NCBI RefSeq assembly: GCF_024139115.2
Contig: NC_085141.1
Coordinates: 398,500,042-398,564,041 of the forward strand
DNA from: Armigeres subalbatus
Taxonomy: Eukaryota; Arthropoda; Insecta; Diptera; Culicidae
Length of the DNA: 64,000 nucleotides
Reading direction: 5' to 3'
Shown here: positions 35,161 through 44,480 of the stretch, in pieces
Layout: each line of letters begins with the position of its first letter
Position numbering within the stretch: the first letter of the stretch is position 1
Position numbers and translations under genes: made by a program
The notes under the pieces: generated by a model
Databases searched by the model: none
What the model was told of the DNA's origin: nothing
The model's input: the letters and a program-made list of their open reading frames with translations, nothing else

Positions 35161-38100
35161 GGACATTTTAGTTTCTGACCCAAAACATGACATGAATTAA
35201 ACAGCTCTTTCTTCATAATTTCTCACGAACAGATTGGATGGTGGTGCCTCTGTCTAGTGCGGTAGACTATATCGCCCACTCATAGAACCCCATGTGGTGC
35301 CCTCGAGAAACTTGCAAAAGGAGAAATTTCCTTGTTTGGACTAAAACGTATCGTACGATTGCTCTTTCTTCGTGACTTTCGACGAATAAACTTTTAATGA
35401 GTCTGTAAAGGGCGATAGACCTCATTGGCCACTGTATAGTAATTAGCGTAAATGCGTCGGCTTTATGAGGACTGCTTTCGTTTACTTTCTCGATTTCAGT
35501 ATCCTCTTCGCTACGAATAACTCGTTTAATGCACTTCTCGACAAACTCCCGCAATTTTTCCCCCTTTAACGCATGAGTATTGAGTACACATGGCGAATAG
35601 TTTGCTTTTCTTCCGTTTCGTGGAACGATAAACAGCTCGCGCCGAGATTTTATTTTATTTTGTTTATTATATTGTGGACATGATTACTGGTGGAAGGGTT
35701 GCCAGTTTAACTCAATGAATTATTTACAATGTTTATTTTGAGCACTATGGGAGTATTGATGGCCACAATTACTCATTTATTGCACACCGTAGAAATATTT
35801 GAACCCATATGTTTGTGTTCAATGGCTTCTAATTTTACAATCAAGCATTCAATATGGTATACAAGTTCCATAATATTGAATTTTTAAAATGTGATGAAAA
35901 AATAAGTCGAATCGAATGAAGCTGAAGAATTAGTGGACTTATACATAAAGTTGAAGGAAGATTGAAGGAAAACACTTTTTTTGCCATATTGGCCTGATTC
36001 TTGCCTATCCTGTTCTTACGGATCGCAGAATTAAGAATACATGTTGGGATTTGTAAAATGGTCCTCCTCCTACCAAATATCATGGTGACACTTCTTGTTA
36101 CAGAATTGGATAACAACAGAGTTTCTTTAAAGTGAACCTTTGGGAACCGGCCCCAACTGGCCTCTTCAACGTTTTCAGTCCTTATTAGCAATATGGGTTT
36201 TGCGAGACATGTAGAATTCTAACGTCCATATATGATTCTGGGGATTTTTGCCATTCTGAGAACAGTTTCAAGGTCCTCTAACCCTTCCACTGTGAAACCC
36301 AGGAAAAAATGATTCCCCCTCCTTCTCAAAAATACAGGCATTTGGAATTTGCGGATTTTTTTTTCAAGCAAAACATTGATATTTCTGTAATCCACCAATG
36401 TATTTACTTACACCCAAAAAACAAATCTGACAATTATTGTATAAAATCTGGGCATGTATAATTCTGAAAGCTTCTTATACAAGGAGGGGACTTCTTAATT
36501 CTAAGTTCTAAGTAAAAAAAGTTCGTGAAGCCGGAATGTGGTTGATTTGATTTTCAGGTTCTTTATTCAATGTATTCCTTATGGTTTTGTCCATTTAGTG
36601 ATTAAAACAATGATTCAAACTACCATTTTTCAGAATCCGTTTCTCATTCATATTTACTAAATAACTAGGGCAAACGTGGATGCCACCCACCCACCCGTCG
36701 TTCGTCGTTCGACGTAAACAAGTCTAATACTAGGATTATATCGAATTATACTTCTAAAAAACTGTTATACAAGTGCATGCCTCATAAACAATTATCCTTA
36801 GCACACGATCTAAAAAACAAACGGCTTTCTCGATAGCTATCACTCATCCCCATCTTAGCAGTATCAATTCCATAATCCAATTATTACGGCTCTAGCCATA
36901 AAATACCAATAATAATCATCCACCGGTCGCGTCATCCCCTGATGTTGATTCTATATTTCAACGATGGATGCCACCCCGGTGTAACATTCGGATCCGACAT
37001 TCGAGTGAGCCTTACCTAGGAGGGGCATCGCGCCCTTCCCGTTCCCGACCCAGCGGAGCGTACGGTCGTTACTCATCGGAATCGTTCCGGTGCCGCGCCG
37101 CCGTGGCAATACGATTGATAATGGCGGAATCGCTGGAAATAGGACTCTTGGATTCCCATAATTGGATCGTTGAGTCGCGAGTCGCGACAACATAGTCACA
37201 CGTGAGAATCTTCAGATTCGTTCTCCAGCTCACCTTCCTTTTTTTCCCGGAGAACTCGAGTTCCAAAGTGGCAAAAAACGATTACGCGGCACGCGACAAT
37301 TTATGATCACTCTTGGAGGGGGGAGTGGAATGCAAGGGGACGTCATAAATATCGAAATCGGAAATAAATAATGCTGTTGTCTTTAACGAGTATGGTTTCC
37401 TTCTTTTTTCCCTGGACAGACAGACGATATGATCCAGCAACACATGCAATCTGGGTGGCGGTTGGCGCAAGCAAGCACGAGCCAACTCTGCGGTTGGCGA
37501 GGATAAAATTTATATTTAATATCAGAAATTGAAAAACGGCACCTCTTATAAGTAAACAACCCGTGTCGCATCTTCTCGATGTACAGAAAGGTGATTTTTC
37601 AGTATGTTTGGATATTATATTGCTTGTAGTACATATTTTAATGATTAATTATTTTGAGTTATCTTTCAAGAAAAATGCACTGTTTCCCTTTCTATTATTA
37701 TTGTTATTTTGACACTTAACTTTTTTTAAGATCAGTAGGAATATAATCAAATAATGAACACCAGAACGGTAACAGAAATACCTACCCTATGAAACTAAGC
37801 GCGAGCTATGTAGATTTTTTACAAAAAAATAGCCCTGTTGCTTCACGTAAATTTGATTATTTTTAATTGATTATGGTGCTTTTTCTTGTACGTTTTAAAC
37901 CTTAATTTCCTTAATGGCAGTTTATGTGGGTACGCTTTAAAAATTGATCCTTGCTTGAGCCACACTCTTGAACAACAAACATGACAATAATTATTATGCA
38001 TATCGAGAAAAATATGGGAAAAATCATATTCTACCGTATATGGTTTGAAATGAAGAATAATAATTGATTATTGATAGTCGATCGATTTAAAAACAATATT

Positions 38101-38509
38101 CCACTGTACAGCATCTATCTGCAGAGCCGAGAAGCCAACATAAGTGCTATTTTAATTTTGCCTAATTAGCCACAAACGGAGAGTTGTGGCTTCCCCCATG
38201 ACAGCCCGCACGACACGTGAAGGGACGCCATTTCTGGAAAGCAAGCACCATCATGCAATCTCTTTTGATCACGTGTTCACTTCCTTTTGTTTGCTCTGTC
38301 AACAGACCATTCAACCAGGTGGCATTTGTGTTGGCCGCAACGGAAAACAACCAGAAGTTCAAATCGAGCATAACCAGCGAAACAGCTCTGTCTGTGTCAA
38401 ACACAGTCTCGTTGGGGAGCAGTCGGGCAAATCGGAAACTAAAAGGAAAATTTTGAAGTTTGGATTTAAACAACGAATAAAAAATATTTGCTTTGGCGTG
38501 AATGTGATT
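35161..38509. other. 3.3 kb of unique DNA, no convincing gene
   Basis: A minus frame of 95 codons (35267-35554) opens on TTG and has no known domain. A GC-richer patch at 36950-37260 is open in several frames on both strands but carries no recognised motif. 37.6-38.2 kb is AT-rich. The last part, next to the CGP-repeat gene, should hold its 3' flank. Confidence 0.45.
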
Positions 38510-38515
38510 TTTATT
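38510..38515 (-). terminator. Polyadenylation signal AATAAA for the CGP-repeat gene
   Basis: AATAAA on the minus strand, about 55-60 bases after the stop codon of the CGP-repeat frame. The spacing is typical for a short 3' UTR. Confidence 0.5.
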
Positions 38516-38569
38516 CTGCAGCATCATATTCTCTGGAAAATCAATTTTCTTGTGCCACTTATGTCAGTT

Positions 38570-38968
38570 TTAGAACGATCCATATGGGCTGTATTGAAGA
38601 GCTTGGCACTCACAAAGACTCATAGGATGGCATGGTCCGCAGGGACCGCAGGGCCCACAGGGTCCGCAAGGTCCACATGGGCCACAGGGTCCACAGGGTC
38701 CGCAAGGACCACAAGGTCCACATGGCCCACAGGGTCCGCAAGGTCCACAAGGAGCACATGAAGGTCCACAAGGCCCGCATGGTCCGCACGGTCCGCAAGG
38801 TCCACAGGGAGCACAGGAAGGTGCGCAAGGTCCGCACGGTCCACAGGGTCCACAAGGGCCGCAAGGCCCACATGGCCCGCATGGTCCACAAGGTCCGCAA
38901 GGTCCACAAGGAGGGCAGATCGATGGTCCACAGATGGAATCACATGGTACGTTGCACGGATCACACAT
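38570..38968 (-). CDS. Cys-Gly-Pro repeat protein, Mst(3)CGP sperm-tail-like
   Basis: This single-exon 132-residue frame has a true ATG. Residues 1-20 are non-repetitive but cysteine-rich ([14 protein letters not shown]). Then come 9, 5 and 13 Cys-Gly-Pro triplets separated by CAPSCAP and SCAP, and a unique C-terminus ([10 protein letters not shown]... ending YGSF). I count 38 cysteines. In Drosophila, the Mst(3)CGP family (Mst84D, Mst87F, Mst98C) consists of small CGP-repeat proteins of the sperm tail, transcribed in primary spermatocytes and translated late. By analogy this is a candidate testis-specific sperm structural protein. The opposite strand reads as Gly-Pro-Gln triplets but has no ATG before the repeats. 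I did not find the known translational control element upstream. Homology rests on the repeat alone, so convergence is possible. Confidence 0.6.
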   Translation of the reverse strand: MCDPCNVPCDSICGPSICPPCGPCGPCGPCGPCGPCGPCGPCGPCGPCAPSCAPCGPCGPCGPCGPCGPSCAPCGPCGPCGPCGPCGPCGPCGPCGPCGPCGPCGPCGPCGPCHPMSLCECQALQYSPYGSF

Positions 38969-39620
38969 TTTTGAATTGTTTTCGTTACACTGGATGCTGG
39001 AGAAAAATCTTATTGTACTTCAATTCGAACAGAATCCATGAAATCATTCCTACCGTTGTGACACAAAGTCTTGATTTTTTATGCACTGGTAATTTGGCGT
39101 CCACTTTCAGGTACGTTTGACAAGCTTGTGATGGAAATGTCCTTGATGAAAATTGCTTAGTCAATAAGTCGTGGATTGCTTAGACTCAATCGTTTTCAAG
39201 TGTTTCAGACTGCACGGTATAGCAACAAACAAGTTAAATTGAATATTTTTTGTGAAGCTTTCTTTTCCCTAATAATGGTGAATATACAACAGTGGAGCAC
39301 ATGAGACTGTTCGGAAAATCAAGCATACGAAAGTCATTCAATTTGCAATGAAGAGCTAAGATTGGTACTCGGTACCACTGATTCATCGATCTTCGAGGTA
39401 AGGAGCGACTATCCAACAGATTCGGCAATTCATCTTCCTCTATTTCAGCGTTTTTCAACCCTTTCGAAATTTTGCATTAATTGAGGTACTATCTTATTTT
39501 TTTTGCTGTGAATGATAATTAGCATAACTAATAAAATATATGAAAATTGGGTCGGAAAACTATCGGGATATGTAGCTGCCCATAAGTTTGGGAGAACATT
39601 TATTATTCCGTAAAGGTGTC
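38969..39620. other. Upstream flank of the CGP-repeat gene
   Basis: This unique DNA should contain the promoter and 5' UTR of the minus-strand gene. No clear TATA box could be assigned. No repeat or other gene is seen. Confidence 0.4.
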
Positions 39621-39672
39621 AGGCCATTAGGCCGAAGGACATTAGGCCGAATGGCCATTAGGCTGAATTTGT
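39621..39672. repeat. CATTAGGCCGAATGG short repeat
   Basis: Three to four imperfect units of 'ccattaggccgaa' lie here. A similar 'tatggccgaatg' precedes the purine-rich array at 49.06 kb, so this motif seems to accompany such arrays. Confidence 0.75.
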
Positions 39673-39714
39673 AGAAAGAAGCGAAAAGTGAAAAATGAGA
39701 AGTTCTATCTTCAC

Positions 39715-40500
39715 CTTACCCCTTCTTCCTTCTCCCTTCTTCGTTCTCCCTTCTTGCATCTTCCTTCATCTATCTGTCTTCTTCCTTCTTCCTCCTCCCT
39801 TCTTCCTTCTTCCTTTTTCCTTCTTCCTTATTCCTTCTTTCTTCTTTCTTCTTCCTTCTTACTTCTTCCTTCTTCCCTCTTCCTTCTTCCTTCTTACTTC
39901 TTCCTTCGTTCTTCTTCCTTTTTCTATCTTCCTTCTTTTTTCTTCCTTCATCCTTCTACATTCTACCTTCATCCTTCTACATTCTTCCTTCTTCCTTCTT
40001 CATTCTTCCTTCTTCCCTCTTCCTTCTTCCTCCTTCCTTCTTCCTTCTTCCTTCTTCCTTCTTCCTTCTTCCTTCTTCCATCTTCCTTCTTCTTTCTTCC
40101 TTCTTCCTTCTTCCTTCTTTCTTCTTCCTTCTTCTTTCTTCCTTCTTCCTTCTTCCTTCTTCCTTCTTTCTGCTTCCTTCTTCCTTCTTCCTTCTTCACT
40201 CTTCCTTCTTCCTTTGTCCTTCTTCCATTTTCCTTTGTCCTTCTTTCCTCTTCCTTCTTACTTCTTCCTTCTTCCTTCTTCCTTCTTCCTTCTTCCTTCT
40301 CCGTTCTTCCTTCTTCCTTCTTCCTTCTTCCTTCTTCCTTCTTCTTTCTTCCTTCTTCCTTTTTCCATCTTCCTTCTTCCTTCTTCCTTCTTCCTTCTTC
40401 CTTCTTCCTTTTTCCTTTTTCCTTTTTTAATCTTCCTTCTTTCTTCCTTCTTCCTTGTTCCTTTTTCCTTCTTCCATCTTCTTTCTTCCTTCTTCCTTCT
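39715..40500. repeat. (CTTCTTCC)n polypyrimidine array, ~790 bp
   Basis: Almost every plus-strand base is C or T, built from cttcttcc/ttcttcc units with scattered A or G. All three frames on each strand stay open for long stretches (Phe/Leu/Ser or Arg/Lys/Glu). These are not genes. The tract runs directly into the 23-bp satellite at 40501. Confidence 0.95.
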
Positions 40501-40865
40501 TGAAAGGAGGCTTCCGAGCCTATTGGAAGGAGGCTTCCGAGCCTCTTGGAAGGAGGCTTCCGAGCCTCTTGGAAGGAGGCTTCCGAGCCTCTTGGAAGGA
40601 GGCTTCCGAGCCTCTTGGAAGGAGGCTTCCGAGCCTCTTGGAAGGAGGCTTCCGAGCCTCTTGGAAGGAGGCTTGAGCCTCTTGGAAGGAGGCTTCTGAG
40701 CCTCTTGGAAGGAGGCTTCCAGGCCTCTTGGAAGAATGAGCCTCTGGAAAGAAGGTTTCCGAGCCACTTGAAAAGAGGCTTCCGAGCATCTTGAAAGGAG
40801 GCTTCCGAGCCTCTTGGGAGGAGGCTTCCGAGCCTCTTGAAAGGAGGCTCCCAAGCCTCTTCAAA
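40501..40865 (+). repeat. 23-bp satellite, array 1 (~16 units)
   Basis: The monomer is ggaggcttccgagcctcttg+gaa. Units hold short inverted words (GGAAG/CTTCC, AGGCT/AGCCT). The array is followed by the ~350-bp junction piece at 40866-41217. Confidence 0.95.
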
Positions 40866-41217
40866 AGAGAATCTCTGCTCCATCTGAACGAGCAACTATA
40901 CTCGAATTTTCGGGATGGTGGAGGAAAATCCTAAGCCCGAAAACAACAAATAACAACACAGCCAAATGTGTTGAATACTACCGGGAAGTTGATGAACAAC
41001 ATACATATGAACAACATGTCCAGCCTACCGTTGTATACCAGTACCGTTTGTATAAGCTTAACAGTATCCAGGTGTAACTCGTGATTTACACAACGCCGTC
41101 AGATGCCGTTTTACTGTTTATCACCAAGTATTGTCCGCAGCACCTTACGCTCGAACATTCCGAAAGCTCTCCGATCAGCGTCATTTAACGTTAATGTTGC
41201 ATGCCTGTATAAAGCCT
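40866..41217. repeat. Junction piece copy 1 (ends in RT-derived sequence)
   Basis: It starts 'agagaatctctgctccatc' and ends in the reverse complement of a reverse-transcriptase C-terminal coding piece (FGMFERKVLRTILGDKQ on the minus strand). Nearly identical copies lie at 42186-42537 and 43466-43817, with only a few substitutions, such as atcctaag/atccaaag. Confidence 0.93.
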
Positions 41218-42185
41218 CTTGGAAGGAGGCTTCCGAGCCTCTTGGAAGGAGGCTTCCGAGCCTCTTGGAAGGAGGCTTCCTGAGCCTCTTGGAAGGAGGC
41301 TTCCGAGCCTCTTGGAAGGAGGCTTCCGAGCCTCTTGGAAGGAGGCTTCCAAGCCTCTTGGAAGGAGGCTTCCAAGCCTCTTGGAAGGAGGCTTCCAAGC
41401 CTCTTGGAAGGAGGCTTCCAAGCCTCTTGGAAGGAGGCTTCCAAGCCTCTTGGAAGGAGGCTTCCAAGCCTCTTGGAAGGAGGCTTCCAAGCCTCTTGGA
41501 AGGAGGCTTCCAAGCCTCTTGGAAGGAGGCTTCCAAGCCTCTTGGAAGGAGGCTTCCAAGCCTCTTGGAAGGAGGCTTCCGAGCCTCTTGGAAGGAGGCT
41601 TCCGAGCCTCTTGGAAGGAGGCTTCCAGGCCTCTTGAAAGGAGGCTTCCGAGCCTCTTGGAAGGAGGCTTCCGAGCCTCTTGGAAGGAGGCTTCCGAGCC
41701 TCTTGGAAGGAGGCTTCCGAGCCTCTTGGAAGGAGGCTTCCGAGCCTCTTGGAAGGAGGCTTCCGAGCCTCTTGGAAGGAGGCTTGAGCCTCTTGGATGG
41801 AGGCTTCGCAGCCTCTTGGATGGAGGCTTTCGAGCCTCTTGGAAGGAGGCTTCCGGGCCTCTTGGAAGGAGGCTTCCGAGCCTCTTGGAAGGAGGCTTCC
41901 GAGCCTCTTGGAAGGAGGCTTCCGAGCCTCTTGGAAGGAGGCTTGAGGCCTCTTGGAAGGAGGCTTCCAGAGCCTCTTGGAAGGAGGCTTCCGAGGCCTC
42001 TTGGAAGGAGGCTTCCGAGCCTCTTGGAAGGAGGCTTCTGAGCCTCTTGGAAGGAGGCTTCCAGGCCTCTTGGAAGGAGGCTTCCGAGCCTCTTGGAAGG
42101 AGGCTTCCAGGCCTCTTGGAAGGAGGCTTCCAGCCTCTTGGGAGGAGGCTTCCAGCCTCTTGAAAGGAGGCTCCCAAGCCTCTTC
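41218..42185 (+). repeat. 23-bp satellite, array 2 (~42 units)
   Basis: The monomer is the same as in array 1. A block of CTTCCAAGCCT variants (about 41345-41575) sits between CTTCCGAGCCT blocks. ggatggagg variants occur near 41810. Confidence 0.95.
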
Positions 42186-42537
42186 AAAAGAGAATCTCTG
42201 CTCCATCTGAACGAGCAACTATACTCGAATTTTCGGGATGGTGGAGGAAAATCCAAAGCCCGAAAACAACAAATAACAACACAGCCAAATGTGTTGAATA
42301 CTACCGGGAAGTTGATGAACAACATACATATGAACAACATGTCCAGCCTACCGTTGTATACCAGTACCGTTTGTATAAGCTTAACAGTATCCAGGTGTAA
42401 CTCGTGATTTACACAACGCCGTCAGATGCCGTTTTACTGTTTATCACCAAGTATTGTCCGCAGCACCTTACGCTCGAACATTCCGAAAGCTCTCCGATCA
42501 GCGTCATTTAACGTTAATGTTGCATGCCTGTATAAAG
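42186..42537. repeat. Junction piece copy 2
   Basis: Same content and boundaries as 40866-41217. It ends 'tgcatgcctgtataaagcc', where array 3 begins. Confidence 0.93.
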
Positions 42538-43465
42538 CCTCTTGGAAGGAGGCTTCCGAGCCTCTTGGAAGGAGGCTTCCGAGCCTCTTGGAAGGAGGCT
42601 TCCGAGCCTCTTGGAAGGAGGCTTCCGAGCCTCTTGGAAGGAGGCTTCCGAGCCTCTTGGAAGGAGGCTTCCAAGCCTCTTGGAAGGAGGCTTCCAAGCC
42701 TCTTGGAAGGAGGCTTCCAAGCCTCTTGGAAGGAGGCTTCCAAGCCTCTTGGAAGGAGGCTTCCAAGCCTCTTGGAAGGAGGCTTCCAAGCCTCTTGGAA
42801 GGAGGCTTCCAAGCCTCTTGGAAGGAGGCTTCCAAGCCTCTTGGAAGGAGGCTTCCGAGCCTCTTGGAAGGAGGCTTCCAAGCCTCTTGGAAGGAGGCTT
42901 CCAAGCCTTTTGGAAGGAGGCTTCCGAGCCTCTTGGAAGGAGGCTTCCGAGCCTCTTGGAAGGAGGCTTCCGAGCCTCTTGGAAGGAGGTTTCTGAGCCT
43001 CTTGGAAGGAGGCTTCCTGAGCCTCTTGGAAGGAGGCTTCCGGGCCTCTTGGAAGGGGGCTTCCGAGCCTGTTGGGAGGGGGCTTCCGAGCCTCTTGGAA
43101 GGGGGCTTCCGGGCCTCTTGGGAGGGGGCTTCCGGGCCTCTTGGAAGGAGGCTTCCGAGCCTCTTGGAAGGAGGCTTCCGAGCCTCTTGGAAGGAGGCTT
43201 CCGAGCCTCTTGGAAGGAGGCTTCCGAGCCTCTTGGAAGGAGGCTTCCGAGCCTCTTGGAAGGAGGCTTCCGAGCCTCTTGGAAGGAGGCTTCCAAGCCT
43301 CTTGGAAGGAGGCTTCCGAGCCTCTTGGAAGGAGGCTTCCGAGCCTCTTGGAAGGAGGCTTCCGAGCCTCTTGGAAGGAGGCTTCCGAGCCTCTTGGAAG
43401 GAGGCTTCCGAGCCTCTTGGGAGGAGGCTTCCGAGCCTCTTGAAAGGAGGCTCCCAAGCCTCTTC
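42538..43465 (+). repeat. 23-bp satellite, array 3 (~40 units)
   Basis: The layout of CCAAG variants (about 42665-42850) inside CCGAG units resembles array 2. A local run of gggggcttccg units at 43050-43135 is private to this array. Confidence 0.95.
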
Positions 43466-43817
43466 AAAAGAGAATCTCTGCTCCATCTGAACGAGCAACT
43501 ATACTCGAATTTTCGGGATGGTGGAGGAAAATCCTAAGCCCGAAAACAACAAATAACAACACAGCCAAATGTGTTGAATACTACCGGGAAGTTGATGAAC
43601 AACATACATATGAACAACATGTCCAGCCTACCGTTGTATACCAGTACCGTTTGTATAAGCTTAACAGTATCCAGGTGTAACTCGTGATTTACACAACGCC
43701 GTCAGATGCCTTTTTACTGTTTATCACCAAGTATTGTCCGCAGCACCTTACACTCGAACATTCCGAAAGCTCTCCGATCAGCGTCATTTAACGTTAATGT
43801 TGCATGCCTGTATAAAG
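43466..43817. repeat. Junction piece copy 3
   Basis: Third copy of the junction piece. Here the sequence continues uninterrupted into the retrotransposon fragment. It therefore shows the arrangement before a 23-bp array was placed at this point. Confidence 0.9.
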
Positions 43818-44031
43818 CCACCGTATGAATCAGAAAAGTATACAGCGCAAAATTCGCTTTCGTTCGAAGACTACGGGACTTATGCTGGTTACGGAGTCCG
43901 TAATAAGCCCTATTCGCAGCAGCAAAACGCCTTTTTATCTCGCGGGTAACATTATTATCGGCCGTCATTAATGTTCCAAGATACACAAGTTCTTCTACCA
44001 CTTTGAATTCGTCTCCATCTAGCATTCCCAA
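43714..44031 (-). mobile_element. Non-LTR reverse-transcriptase C-terminal fragment
   Basis: A 105-codon minus frame contains EELVYLGTLMTADN, ANRAYYGLRNQ and FECKVLRTILGDK, typical of the region after the catalytic FADD box. It resembles the corresponding part of the element at 32.4-35.2 kb but is a different copy. No catalytic domain remains. Confidence 0.75.
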
Positions 44032-44280
44032 ACAGCACTAGTTGAGCCAATCTTGTTGCAGTAACCATATTGTGACTGAATCCGGTCATAAGGTACAGAT
44101 TTAAGTTACAGTGATTGATGTGCAATATGTGTGTTGCTGGGGTTATTTAACTACCACCACCACAACTAATGAGCCCACGTTTATTTGCGACCATGTACTT
44201 CGTTTTTCTGGTATTGATAGTGAATTCTATTCCTTCACGAATTCACGGGGACAATTCAAAAGTAATTTTCAGTGGAAATT

Positions 44281-44480
44281 ATGGACTGCAGAGGAATTTT
44301 CGAAGGCATTCTTGGAGGAGCTTTTAGAGAAACTGGAAGAACTTCTGGAAGATTTCTTGAATGACCATCCGGAAGCATTCTTGAAGGATCTTATGGGTGA
44401 ATTTCTGAAGGAGCTTCGGGAAGAATTTCTAGTCTTGGATGAATTTCTGGAGAATACCAGAAAAATTTTAATGCATGAGA
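44281..44480. repeat. Diverged relic of the 24-bp satellite
   Basis: Words such as 'ggaggagcttttagaga', 'gaacttctggaag' and 'gaatttctgaaggagc' translate to a worn EFLEEL pattern, as the right arm at 21.3-22 kb does. Its open frame (44111-44536) is repeat-derived. Confidence 0.6.

Noticed and set aside
35267..35554. 95-codon minus frame next to the retrotransposon
   Set aside because: It starts on TTG, has no recognised domain, and does not continue the retrotransposon frames.
38186..38761. 191-codon plus frame entering the Gly-Pro region
   Set aside because: It runs antisense to the better-supported CGP frame, and its repeat part reads in the Thr/Ser/Ala frame, with no family resemblance.
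39688..40895. Phe/Leu/Ser-rich membrane-like and Lys/Glu-rich coiled-coil-like frames
   Set aside because: Products of the CTTCTTCC tract; every frame is open on both strands.
40501..43537. Many 300-400-codon frames (SLLEGGFRASWKEASEPLGRRLP type) on both strands
   Set aside because: The 23-bp unit is open in all frames, giving the same 23-residue cycle everywhere. Array length varies between copies. No coding signal.
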